Shown here piece by piece: positions 1 to 6,860 of a stretch of DNA of 64,000 nucleotides. Position 1 is the first letter of the stretch. The number at the start of each line of letters is the position of its first letter. Position numbers and translations under genes: made by a program. Origin of the DNA: JACDAN01 sp963842235 (GTDB lineage Bacteria > Actinomycetota > Thermoleophilia > Gaiellales > Gaiellaceae); the NCBI GenBank assembly GCA_963842235.1, contig CAWJFT010000001.1, positions 434,001 through 498,000 on the forward strand. The letters are read 5' to 3'. The notes below the pieces were generated by a model. The model did no database searches, was not told where the DNA came from, and saw nothing but the letters and a program-made list of their open reading frames with translations.

Positions 1-81
1 TACGGGGCCTACGTCAGGGGCCGCTCGCTCAGGGCGTCGGACAGCCATCCACGACCACGCACACCCCGGAAGCGAGTCTCT

Positions 82-309
82 GTGCTCATGCTGCGGGGGG
101 GGCCTCCCGCTATCCGACCAGGACGGGCGGATCCTCGTTTTCGCGCCAACGGCGAGCGGATCACGGTACGCGAGGAGCCGAAGGAGGTGGATCAGGGTTT
201 GGCGCGCAGTGCCAAGGGAGGCTTGTTCAGTGTGTTCCACCCCGTCAATGAGGAACGCCTTGTGTTTGTAAACCCGAGTCACGTCGTCCGCCTTCAGCCA
301 CGAGATTGA
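82..309 (+). CDS. Small hypothetical protein
   Basis: A 75-residue reading frame. Its C-terminal 50 residues look protein-like, with a charged segment RITVREEPKEVDQ and an ending VFVNPSHVVRLQP. The latter resembles the short beta-rich 'VNPxxV' ends of small actinobacterial proteins of unknown function. The first 20 residues are Arg/Pro-rich and may lie outside the true gene; GTG at 82 and ATG at 88 are both possible starts and no convincing ribosome binding site is visible. It stands alone, convergent with the oxidoreductase gene that ends at 628. I assign no function. Confidence 0.4.
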   Translation: MLMLRGGPPAIRPGRADPRFRANGERITVREEPKEVDQGLARSAKGGLFSVFHPVNEERLVFVNPSHVVRLQPRD

Positions 310-627
310 CCACATCCTCGTATTGGCTGGTCTGCGGCATCCTCGCGCGCCGTGATCGCCCAGTAGCTGCTCGTCCTCACCTTCTCCCGCAAGGCCGCGG
401 CCGAACTGTGCCAGGCGGTTCGCCGGCCGCCTGCGCCGCAGCCACGCGAGCTTCCCCGTCACGACATCGGTGTCACTCACCGCCGCTCCTCAGTAGCGCT
501 GCTCTGGGCCAGCGTTCACGAATGTCCCCTCTCGGGCCGTGGCACTGGAAGGAATTCCGATGCAGGACAAGCCCAAGCAGGTCACAACGACCCGATCAGC
601 CGAGTGTCACGACCGTGCCCGGTACGG
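310..627. other. Intergenic stretch, no convincing gene
   Basis: The reading frames here are Arg/Pro/Ser-rich and look like shadows. The only candidate is a 23-codon ORF at 560-631 (+), beginning MQDKPKQVTTT, preceded by a GGAAGGA-like ribosome binding site and overlapping the convergent stop at 628. It is too short to call and could be a truncated gene start. Confidence 0.35.
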
Positions 628-1494
628 CTAGTCGTCGAGCGCGGCTCGCGCCGCTACGTCGAAGGGCGTTAGCTTGAGAGGAATCAGCTCCCGGATGCGC
701 TCGTCCTTGGCGACGGTCTCGTTGCGCAACCCTTCGATGAGCGGGCGGGCGACGGAGGCTTTCACCGGCGTCACGAGGTGGAGCCAGTACGACGAGAGCC
801 GGGGCGTGAGCACGGGAACCTCAACGATCAGTGGCCGCTTGCCGCGCTCGACCCCAACCCGCTCGATCATCTCCCTGTAGGTCATCACTTCGGGCCCCCC
901 GGCGTCGAAGCTTTCGCCGATCGCTTGGGGATGGCCGCAAACCCCGGCGAGGTATTCGGCGACGTCCGCGATAGCGATCGGCTGAGTGCGTACGCCGACC
1001 CAGCGCGGACAGACCATTGCCGGCAGGCGGTCTACGAGCGCGACGATCGTCTCGAAGCCGGCGCTACCGCGGCCGATGACGATTGCGGCCCGCAGCGTCG
1101 TCAGCGGGACGGCACCAGAGGCGAGCTCCTGTTCGGTCTCGAGCCGGCTGCGGAGATGCGTAGACAGCTCAGGCGAATCGTCGCCGAGGCCGCCCAGGTA
1201 GACGAGCTGCCTGAGCCCGGCCCGCGCGGCCTGTTCGGCGACAGTCCTGGCCGCGTCGCGATCGCGCCCCTCGAAGTCACGCGTGCCGAGCGAGTGCACG
1301 AGGTAGTAGGCAACGTCAACCCCTTCGAGCGCTTTCCGGACGGATTCGGCGTCGCTCGCATCGGCCCTCAACCACGTCACACCGTCTGCCTTCTGTTCGC
1401 GTCGCGAGAGCGCGACGACGTCATGCGAGCGCGTCAGCGCGGGTAGGAGGGCAGTCCCGATCGTGCCGGTCGCACCAAAGACGGCAACCTTCAT
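628..1494 (-). CDS. NAD(P)-binding oxidoreductase/epimerase-like protein (atypical SDR)
   Basis: A 288-residue Rossmann-fold protein. The N-terminus MKVAVFGATGTIGTALLPAL carries the GxxGxxG dinucleotide-binding loop, followed by a charged segment and an AYYLVHSLG region typical of NmrA/YwnB-type atypical short-chain dehydrogenases. The ATG at 1494 overlaps the stop of the upstream gene as ATGA, which fixes the start; reading further upstream gives only Arg-rich shadow sequence. It is the last gene of a three-gene minus-strand unit led by the B12-binding MerR regulator, so its expression may follow that light- or cobalamin-sensing protein. The substrate cannot be predicted. Confidence 0.85.
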   Translation of the reverse strand: MKVAVFGATGTIGTALLPALTRSHDVVALSRREQKADGVTWLRADASDAESVRKALEGVDVAYYLVHSLGTRDFEGRDRDAARTVAEQAARAGLRQLVYLGGLGDDSPELSTHLRSRLETEQELASGAVPLTTLRAAIVIGRGSAGFETIVALVDRLPAMVCPRWVGVRTQPIAIADVAEYLAGVCGHPQAIGESFDAGGPEVMTYREMIERVGVERGKRPLIVEVPVLTPRLSSYWLHLVTPVKASVARPLIEGLRNETVAKDERIRELIPLKLTPFDVAARAALDD

Positions 1495-1952
1495 TGCGCG
1501 TCCCGCCCGAGGCGCGCGAAGTAGCGCCGGCTGATCAGTGAATGCAGGCGCGCCTGCACCTGGAAGTAGAGCGTGCCTGCGAGGCTGGGAACGTACTCCG
1601 TCAGTGTCGAGCGCAGAACGACCGGATCGCCGTTGAGCTGCTCCAGCGCGAGTGCTCCGCCCGGCCGGCCGACCAGAAGCCCGCCGACGATGGGATACGT
1701 GCACGTGACGGACGAGAGATCGGCGAGGACGGCTGGGGGGCCGAGCCGGATGAGGGTGGGCCCGCGACCCAGTAGCCGAACGTCGACGTGCCCGTCCACG
1801 ACGTCTGCCCGCACAAGGCGGCGCGTCGTCGCCTCGACCTCACGCCAGTAGCTTGCTGCAAGCGTCTCCGCCCCTCGCGGCGACGGCTCGACCACCGGTC
1901 CGGCGGCGGTCGCGGTCTCGTGGGACGTCACGGTTTTCGACGCCTGCCTCAT
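1491..1952 (-). CDS. Hypothetical protein between MerR and SDR genes
   Basis: About 153 residues. It has a low-complexity N-terminus and then a compact region including GPTLIRLGPPAVLADLSS and a basic C-terminus (ARLHSLISRRYFARLGRD). No signal peptide or membrane segment stands out. The stop overlaps the start of the oxidoreductase gene by four bases, so the two are probably translationally coupled. ATG at 1952 is chosen; an in-frame start at 2006 would overlap the end of the MerR gene. I do not recognise the family. Its position suggests it serves with the downstream oxidoreductase under MerR control. Confidence 0.6.
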   Translation of the reverse strand: MRQASKTVTSHETATAAGPVVEPSPRGAETLAASYWREVEATTRRLVRADVVDGHVDVRLLGRGPTLIRLGPPAVLADLSSVTCTYPIVGGLLVGRPGGALALEQLNGDPVVLRSTLTEYVPSLAGTLYFQVQARLHSLISRRYFARLGRDAQ

Positions 1953-1986
1953 GGGGTGGGGACGCTGACCAGCGGTTCTGAGCAAT

Positions 1987-2862
1987 TCAGGCTCTCGTAG
2001 CGGCAACGCGGTCCGCTGCGGCCAAGGGGTCGACGTTGAGGAACGTGGCGTTCGTCTTCTTGGCGAGCGCCGCGCTGGCTCCTGGCCCGGCGAGCCACAC
2101 CTTTGCGGTGCTGGCCACGCGGCGCAGCTCAGCTCCCGAGCGCAAGAAACGATCCGGCGAGGCGGCCGAGATCACGATCGCCTCGGGCCCGAGCGAGCGG
2201 GCAGTCTCGGCAAGCGTTTCGAGTGGAGTGTCCTGACCGAGATAGGTGATGCGCCAGCCTCGAGCCCGCAGGGCAAGGCCGAACGCGATTAGCCCGAGGT
2301 CGTGTAGCTCGCCGGGAGCGCACGCCAGCAGAGCACGCGGACCGGTGCCACGATCCCAACCTCTCGCGAGGCCGAGCAGCCTGCCTCGGAGGAGTTGGCT
2401 GGCGAAATGCTCCTGGCCCACCGACGCATCGCCGCTCGCCCAGCGCTCACCGAGCTCGCGCAGGTAGGGCAGCACAAGATTCGAGAGCACGGTCTCGGGC
2501 GCGAACTCCGCAAAGGCGCCGTCGAGTGTGCTCTGCGCGGCGCTCTCGTCGAGGTTGCTCAGTGCCTCGCGAAGCTCCTGGGCCCGGCGTTGCAGGATTG
2601 GTTCGTCCTTAGGCCGGCCGTCGCCGTCCGCCTCCGTCAGGGTGAGTCGGGCGGCCTCGGCGGCCGACAGTCCGTGCTGCAGGTGCGAGCGCATGAGCGA
2701 GACCCGCCGCTCATCCGCCGGGGAGTAGAGGCGAAACCCGCCGTCTGTGCGGCTTGGGCGGAGCAGCCCGTACCGGCGCTCCCAGGCACGCAGAAGTTCC
2801 GTGCTGACACCTGTTCGTCGGCTCAACTCACCGATTCGGAGCTGTTCGGTTCCGGCTTCCAT
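1987..2862 (-). CDS. MerR-family regulator with B12-binding domain (CarH/LitR type)
   Basis: A 291-residue two-part regulator. Residues 8-75 form a MerR winged helix (IGELSRRTGVSTELLRAWERRYG). Residues 90-290 match the cobalamin-binding module of CarH/LitR photoreceptors: a four-helix segment with W..GDASVGQEHFAS, the Trp and Glu-His signature that packs on adenosylcobalamin, and then GELHDLGL, whose His is the expected cobalt ligand. Family members are repressors that leave DNA when light breaks the Co-C bond. The divergent intergenic region carries phased 11-bp repeats matching the CarH operator, so autoregulation and control of the DUF378/fasciclin genes are likely. The exact ligand is inferred. 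Confidence 0.9.
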   Translation of the reverse strand: MEAGTEQLRIGELSRRTGVSTELLRAWERRYGLLRPSRTDGGFRLYSPADERRVSLMRSHLQHGLSAAEAARLTLTEADGDGRPKDEPILQRRAQELREALSNLDESAAQSTLDGAFAEFAPETVLSNLVLPYLRELGERWASGDASVGQEHFASQLLRGRLLGLARGWDRGTGPRALLACAPGELHDLGLIAFGLALRARGWRITYLGQDTPLETLAETARSLGPEAIVISAASPDRFLRSGAELRRVASTAKVWLAGPGASAALAKKTNATFLNVDPLAAADRVAATRA

Positions 2863-2870
2863 AGCTGCAT

Positions 2871-2940
2871 TCTACAGACATTGTACGAACACTTGACAAG
2901 CCGGCGAGGGCCTGTACAATCTCTCTACAAATCCTGAACA
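2871..2940 (+). promoter_or_regulatory. Divergent promoter with two triplet arrays of CarH-like 11-bp repeats
   Basis: TnTACA-like hexamers occur at 2871 (TCTACA), 2882 (TGTACG) and 2893 (TTGACA), and again at 2913 (TGTACA), 2924 (TCTACA) and 2935 (TGAACA). Each step within a triplet is exactly 11 bp. A rightward sigma-70-like promoter, TTGACA at 2893-2898 and TACAAT at 2915-2920 with a 16-bp spacer, is embedded so that repeats cover both boxes. As I recall, CarH of Thermus binds three 11-bp direct repeats of nTnTACAn. The adjacent gene encodes such a regulator. Confidence 0.75.
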
Positions 2941-2954
2941 GAAAGGAGCACGAA

Positions 2955-3194
2955 GTGAAGAACATCGACATTCTCGCGGCAGTCCTTTTGGTCGTCGGCG
3001 GGATCAACTGGGGCCTCGTCGCGGTCGCCGAGTTCGACCTCGTAGCAGCGCTCGTCGGCCTCGAGTTCGGTGAGACGAACGCGGCCAGCCGTGTCGTCTA
3101 CGGCCTGGTCGGGCTTGCAGCCGCCTATCAGGTGGCTCAGCAGGGCGCTATTCGGCGTCGCTGGAGCCGCAATCCGCAAGTCACAACCGCTTAG
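2955..3194 (+). CDS. DUF378 family small membrane protein
   Basis: 79 residues with two hydrophobic segments. The N-terminal part, LLVVGGINWGLVAV, is the hallmark of DUF378 proteins, and GLVGLAAAYQV forms the second helix. GTG at 2955 is preceded by GAAAGGAG, which sets the start. Family members are small inner-membrane proteins of unknown function. It is the first gene after the promoter with the CarH-like operator arrays and is followed 17 bp later by a fasciclin gene, so the two are probably co-transcribed under the B12/light regulator. The Arg-rich C-terminus is probably cytoplasmic. Confidence 0.88.
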   Translation: MKNIDILAAVLLVVGGINWGLVAVAEFDLVAALVGLEFGETNAASRVVYGLVGLAAAYQVAQQGAIRRRWSRNPQVTTA

Positions 3195-3211
3195 TCGAAA
3201 GGAGTACCACG

Positions 3212-3730
3212 ATGACCAAGCTCTTCGCCGCAATCCTCACCGCCTCCCTCCTCGCGATCGCCGCTTTTGCGGCCGCAGGTACGAGCGCGGCGGCTCCGGC
3301 CCAGGGGTCGGTGGCCTCGAAGAACATTGTCCAGACCGCAGTCGCGGCGGGCCAGTTCAAGACGCTCGTCATGCTCGCCAAGCGCGCGGGCCTGGCAGGC
3401 GCTCTCACGGGCCGGACAAAGCTGACCCTGTTCGCACCGACGGACGCCGCCTTCAAGATGGTGCCGAAGCCGACGTTGAACAAGCTGCTAGCCAACCGCG
3501 CACAGCTCCGCCGCGTGCTCCTGTATCACGTCGTCCCGGGCGACGTGAAGGCCGCCCAGGTGGTCGGGCTGCGCTCCGCCAAGACCCTCGCAGGGCCCTC
3601 GCTGCGGATCAACGTTCGTGGCGGGAACGTCTTCCTCAACCGCTCCACTCGCGTCGTGAAGACAGACATCGCGGCCTCGAACGGGACGATTCACGTGATC
3701 AACAAGGTGCTCCTCCCGCCGGCACGCTAG
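3212..3730 (+). CDS. Secreted fasciclin-domain protein
   Basis: 172 residues with a Sec signal peptide (residues 1-29, hydrophobic core LFAAILTASLLAIAAFAAAG). A single FAS1 domain follows: H1 motif LTLFAPTDAAF near residue 71, the conserved YHVVPG near residue 104, and the closing H2-like NGTIHVINKVLLP. FAS1 domains mediate adhesion and other extracellular interactions. AAAGGAG precedes the ATG. It follows DUF378 in the putative light/B12-controlled unit and is closed by a strong hairpin terminator. This is a minimal one-domain exported form. Confidence 0.92.
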   Translation: MTKLFAAILTASLLAIAAFAAAGTSAAAPAQGSVASKNIVQTAVAAGQFKTLVMLAKRAGLAGALTGRTKLTLFAPTDAAFKMVPKPTLNKLLANRAQLRRVLLYHVVPGDVKAAQVVGLRSAKTLAGPSLRINVRGGNVFLNRSTRVVKTDIAASNGTIHVINKVLLPPAR

Positions 3731-3752
3731 AACCGCGTTCACCGGCTCGTGC

Positions 3753-3778
3753 AACGGGCGGCCTCCGGGCCGCCCGTT
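3753..3778 (+). terminator. Hairpin terminator after the fasciclin gene
   Basis: A perfect 11-bp inverted repeat, AACGGGCGGCC, pairs across a TCCG loop 22 bp after the stop codon. There is no long T-run, which is usual in high-GC genomes. Confidence 0.75.
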
Positions 3779-3931
3779 CGCGGTTGAGGCCCAGCGATCC
3801 AGGCGAGCGAGTCGAGGTCGCGGCTGCGGCGTCAGGTCGAGCGGCGGGAACGGACAAGAAAGGGTACGGACGAGAGCGAGCGGGTAAGGCTCAATCTGCA
3901 CCTAGAGGCAAGTGAGTGAAAGGCGAACCCC

Positions 3932-4141
3932 GTGACGCTATTTAGTGTTCAGCTCGAGCTCGGCCCTGAGACTCGGGCGATGATCGAGCGAGTGGCGGCG
4001 AAGGCAGTGATGCACCTCGAGCTCGGCCCAAAGACGCGCGAGACGATCAAGGCCATGCTGCCGGTGCCGACGGATTCGAACAAGAAGGAGGGAGTCGCGG
4101 GCGTGCTCCGTAAGGGTGCCGACGCGGCGCGGGGCAAGTAG
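3932..4141 (+). CDS. Small hypothetical protein with internal repeat
   Basis: 69 residues starting at GTG 3932. The sequence contains two copies of LELGP(E/K)TRxxI, at residues 8-18 and 29-40, so the first half is an internal duplication. The C-terminus is Lys/Gly-rich (VLRKGADAARGK). No membrane helix or cofactor motif is visible. It is convergent with the gene at 4263-4529 and the two share the palindrome at 4204-4259. The internal repeat and acceptable codon use argue that it is real; function unknown. Confidence 0.55.
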   Translation: MTLFSVQLELGPETRAMIERVAAKAVMHLELGPKTRETIKAMLPVPTDSNKKEGVAGVLRKGADAARGK

Positions 4142-4203
4142 CGGCCTACAGCGCCAGTTCGTAACCCCGGCGACACGATCCGACATTGGCCGGGGACGCA
4201 TGT

Positions 4204-4259
4204 CTAGGTAGCGACGGAAGCGGCAGAGTCGAAGGGACGCTGCCGCTTCCGTTCCCTAG
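4204..4259. terminator. Bidirectional hairpin terminator
   Basis: A 13-bp perfect stem (4214-4226 with 4240-4252) with a 13-nt loop is extended by an outer CTAGG/CCTAG pair at 4204-4208 and 4255-4259. It sits between convergent genes ending at 4141 and 4263 and can serve both strands. Confidence 0.75.
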
Positions 4260-4262
4260 CGG

Positions 4263-4529
4263 CTAGGCAGCCGCGCGCAGGCGGGCCTGCTCCGCCTGCT
4301 CTTCTGGCGTCGCTTCGAGGTCCTGAAGGACTTTGCCGAGAAGAAAGAACGTCGGAGGCCAGAGGCCCACGAAGATGGCGAGCCGCTCGGCCCGGGCCTT
4401 CGCGTGTTTGTCGGAAACCGCCGCCGATCTTCCCCAGAGGGAGAGGCTGCCCGCGATCGAGGCAGCGCCCAGGCTGTGCATGAGCGTGCTCGTCAGCCCC
4501 AGCCGCTTCAGTAGTAGCGCAATCTTCAT
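4263..4529 (-). CDS. Hypothetical membrane-associated protein
   Basis: 88 residues from ATG 4529, preceded on its strand by AAGGAGAG. Two hydrophobic stretches are visible: LMHSLGAASIAGSLSLWG and LAIFVGLWPPTFFLLGKVL. A basic linker (DKHAKARAERL) lies between them and the tail is charged (EATPEEQAEQARL). This looks like a short two-helix membrane protein with a Pro-Pro kink. It lies downstream of the manganese catalase gene and is separated from it by a hairpin, so it may be a separate transcript. Family not recognised. Confidence 0.7.
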   Translation of the reverse strand: MKIALLLKRLGLTSTLMHSLGAASIAGSLSLWGRSAAVSDKHAKARAERLAIFVGLWPPTFFLLGKVLQDLEATPEEQAEQARLRAAA

Positions 4530-4557
4530 GCTCTCTCCTTGTTCGTTTGCTTCCAGT

Positions 4558-4603
4558 ACCGGGTCCGCGCGCGCGCGGCCGCACCACGCGCGCCGGCCCG
4601 GGT
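4558..4603 (-). terminator. GC-rich hairpin terminator downstream of manganese catalase
   Basis: Imperfect arms (ACCGGGTCCGCGCGCG against CGCGCGCCGGCCCGGGT) enclose a loop that reads GTGGTGCGGC on the minus strand. The same decamer occurs in the loop of the hairpin at 5637-5679. Confidence 0.6.
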
Positions 4604-4623
4604 CTTTCGAGTCTGGGTCCCGC

Positions 4624-5604
4624 CTACGACGGGACCCGGCCGACGAGGCTTTCGACGAGCCCCTGCGACTCCTCCGAGACGACTCCGGTGGGCTTATCGG
4701 GCAGGCCGGCCTGCTTGCGCAGCTTCTGCGCAATCTCGGTGATCTCCTCGAGCGAATAGCCTGGAGCGAAGACGGCAGGCTGCGGTGGCAGGTCGTGCGC
4801 CGGGACGCCTTCCGGGTGGGGGACGTTCGCGACGACCAGTTCGTCACCCGTCTCCGGGTGAGTGCCGTTCCAAACAGCGGCGACCTCGTGGAAGTCCTCC
4901 TCGGAGAAGCGGTACAGCTTCGTGTGTTCACCCCGCTCGATGTGCGGCCGCGATTCCGGGATCTTCTCGGTCGGGATGCGTGGGCTTGGGAACATCTTCA
5001 TGAGGTTCGCTCCGGTCAGATGCTCGATGGCACGGGCGTAGGCGACCTGGTGGACGCCTCCTCGCACCAGCAGGTAGCCGGTTAGGGCGCGCGCCGCTGG
5101 GTGCTCGACCATCTCGTACACCTTCAGCTTGTTGTTCCGGGCGCCGGTCTCGAGGAAATAGTTGTGGGTCAAGTCCTCGATCAGATCACCCGAGCTGAAG
5201 ACGTAGTCTCCGTTCCAAGGGCGGCCCTGCGAGTTCTGCGGGAGCGAGCCCTGGCCGCCGGCGAGGAAGTGATGTGGGTTGCCGATACCCTTGACGTCAG
5301 CGAGTGCGGCCTCCGGTGCGCGGCCGTCGTCGATCGGACTGGCGCCGGTGAGCATCGTGTTGATCGTCGCGGCGACCAGCTCGACGTGGCCGAACTCCTC
5401 CGTCGCAATCGACGACACGAGGTCGTAAAACGGGCGGGCACCCTGCCGCGCCCGGAAATTGAAGGATTGAAACGTGTAGTTGAGCCACGTCGACATCTCA
5501 CCGAACTTTCCGCCGAGGAGTTCCTGAACGGCCTGTGCGCCGGCCGGATCCGGGTCGGACGGTGGAGGGAGTTCGACGCCGAGGCGATCGATACGGAGGA
5601 TCAT
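4624..5604 (-). CDS. Manganese catalase family protein
   Basis: 326 residues from ATG 5604, with AAAGGAC just upstream. The N-terminal ferritin-like four-helix part contains GKFGEMSTWLNYTFQSFNF and the metal-ligand segment TEEFGHVE near residue 70. The second half includes the conserved VRGGVHQVAYARAIEHLTG with the His and Glu ligands expected of di-manganese catalases. These enzymes disproportionate hydrogen peroxide without haem. Length fits the family. Neighbours are small membrane proteins of unknown role, and flanking hairpins suggest a monocistronic transcript. An oxidative-stress role is inferred from the family. Confidence 0.92.
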   Translation of the reverse strand: MILRIDRLGVELPPPSDPDPAGAQAVQELLGGKFGEMSTWLNYTFQSFNFRARQGARPFYDLVSSIATEEFGHVELVAATINTMLTGASPIDDGRAPEAALADVKGIGNPHHFLAGGQGSLPQNSQGRPWNGDYVFSSGDLIEDLTHNYFLETGARNNKLKVYEMVEHPAARALTGYLLVRGGVHQVAYARAIEHLTGANLMKMFPSPRIPTEKIPESRPHIERGEHTKLYRFSEEDFHEVAAVWNGTHPETGDELVVANVPHPEGVPAHDLPPQPAVFAPGYSLEEITEIAQKLRKQAGLPDKPTGVVSEESQGLVESLVGRVPS

Positions 5605-5636
5605 GGGAGTCCTTTCGTCGGTGTTCGTTACTTGAG

Positions 5637-5679
5637 CACCGGTCGGCGCGCGCCGCCGCACCACGGGCGCCGACCGGTG
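5637..5679 (-). terminator. Hairpin terminator downstream of the 5686-6009 gene
   Basis: A perfect 13-bp stem (5637-5649 with 5667-5679) with a 17-nt loop that reads GTGGTGCGGC on the minus strand. It is the sister of the hairpin at 4558-4603. Confidence 0.75.
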
Positions 5680-5685
5680 TTTCGT

Positions 5686-6009
5686 CTACTCGTCCTTCTG
5701 GCCGCCCGGAAGGTCGCTGGAGTCGGCCCAGTACGGCTCGCTGCTCCCCGCCTTGGCGAGCCCGCGGCTGACGATGTACGCAGAGCCCACGATCGCGACG
5801 TACAGCCACGCGCGAACCGCGGGGAAGGCGTCGCCGTTCGCGCCGCCACCGTCATCGATGACCCATGAAGCGATGAGGATGCCCGCGACGATGGCGACCA
5901 TCGCCCAGAACTCCGTCGTCTTGAACGCCTGCTTCGTCTCGGTCGTCAGTCGCGCGACGACCCCTCGCGGCGCGGCACTGGTCCGCGCGCGCGCTGTGTT
6001 GATAGCCAT
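5686..6009 (-). CDS. Two-helix membrane protein, hypothetical
   Basis: 107 residues from ATG 6009, preceded by GAGGGAGGGG on its strand. A basic amphipathic N-terminus (ARGVVARLTTETKQAFKTTE) leads into a first membrane helix (FWAMVAIVAGILIASWVI), an extracytoplasmic loop DDGGGANGD, and a second helix (WLYVAIVGSAYIVSRGLA). The tail is short and acidic. The arrangement is typical of small actinobacterial membrane proteins of unknown role. It is upstream of the manganese catalase gene and separated from it by a hairpin terminator. Confidence 0.75.
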   Translation of the reverse strand: MAINTARARTSAAPRGVVARLTTETKQAFKTTEFWAMVAIVAGILIASWVIDDGGGANGDAFPAVRAWLYVAIVGSAYIVSRGLAKAGSSEPYWADSSDLPGGQKDE

Positions 6010-6154
6010 GAACCCCTCCCTCGATTAGAGGCCCCTCGCGGGCCTCGAGACCGACGTCATCTACCCCGGCCCCGGCCGCTCAAACGAGCAGCAGCCCTAT
6101 GTGTGCGAGTCCAAACGGAAACCGAACCAGGCGCTCAGCGGCGCGCGGCGGCGT

Positions 6155-6466
6155 TTAAGTCGCGGACTTCCGGCGCTCCCGGACGAGCACGTCCTGCAAC
6201 CGGACGCTCAGCGTGTTCAGTTCCTCCCGGAGCCCGTCGGCCACAACGCCGGCTTGATCCAGTTCATGGCTTGCCTGCTCACAGGCGGCGAGTAGAAGGA
6301 TCAGCGCTTGGACAACTCTGCCGTTGGAGGCGATGTTGCCTCCTTCCCCGAGGTTCGAGCCTCGCTTGGGGGTCGCGCGCGAGCATGGTGGATCAAGGCG
6401 TACCAGTTCCGACGCGCGAGTACCGAGTCCCCCAGCTCGTCGATGTGCGCGCTGGATAGGACCCAC
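6155..6466 (-). CDS. Possible small helical protein, start unclear
   Basis: Only the last 55 residues look coding (GRVVQALILLLAACEQASHE, then a heptad-like LREELNTLSVRLQDVLVRE). The first half reads as shadow of the overlapping gene on the same strand. An AAGGAGG box lies near 6347-6353 but no ATG, GTG or TTG follows it at normal spacing, so the start may have been lost. I regard it as a possible decayed coiled-coil gene. Confidence 0.3.
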   Translation of the reverse strand: MGPIQRAHRRAGGLGTRASELVRLDPPCSRATPKRGSNLGEGGNIASNGRVVQALILLLAACEQASHELDQAGVVADGLREELNTLSVRLQDVLVRERRKSAT

Positions 6467-6510
6467 CGACCCGGCCCCGCTCGAACGGCCTCGTACTCGG
6501 AAAGCGTCAT
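6301..6510 (-). CDS. Small protein with SEYEAVR motif, possibly truncated
   Basis: 69 residues from ATG 6510. The first 50 residues (MTLSEYEAVRAGPGRWVLSS, then AHIDELGDSVLARRNWYAL) resemble the C-terminal part of small actinobacterial proteins in which a Cys-rich segment is followed by an LSLxEYEAVR stretch. Here the Cys-rich part is not recognisable, so this may be a remnant. A second remnant of apparently the same family lies at about 21.9-22.1 kb. The C-terminal 20 residues look like read-through sequence. Function unknown. Confidence 0.4.
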   Translation of the reverse strand: MTLSEYEAVRAGPGRWVLSSAHIDELGDSVLARRNWYALIHHARARPPSEARTSGKEATSPPTAELSKR

Positions 6511-6665
6511 CTCGACGGGCGTCACTCCAGCCGCAAGAGCGGGATGCCTAGCAGGCGCGCACGCACGGAGGCCTGAACAAGTGCTCCCTCGGAGAGGCGT
6601 CTCTACCGCCGGGGTCATTGCGACCGGAGTCGGCGTTCCGACGCCCCGGGCCCCACGCCGCTGCC

Positions 6666-6860
6666 TCACGAATCCTTCCTCTCCGAGCGGCGCCGAATCG
6701 AGGAGATGGCAGCGCTCCCCGCCGTGAGTGCGGCCGCCCCGCCCGCAATCAAGCCCACCTTCAACTTGTTTCTGTTCACGCCGCCGCTCAGAGCGGCAAG
6801 CGAGTCTCCGACCGTGTCGAGAAGCCGGTCCGTTTCGCTCTTCGTGCGAAGAAGTCTCAT
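6666..6860 (-). CDS. Small single-span membrane protein
   Basis: 64 residues from ATG 6860. The start overlaps the stop of the upstream coiled-coil gene as ATGA, so translation is probably coupled. A charged N-terminus (MRLLRTKSETDRLLDTVGDS) precedes one hydrophobic segment (VGLIAGGAAALTAGSAAISS) and a basic tail (IRRRSERKDS). Nothing further can be read. The coupling suggests a shared task with the coiled-coil protein, perhaps anchoring it at the membrane. Confidence 0.65.
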   Translation of the reverse strand: MRLLRTKSETDRLLDTVGDSLAALSGGVNRNKLKVGLIAGGAAALTAGSAAISSIRRRSERKDS

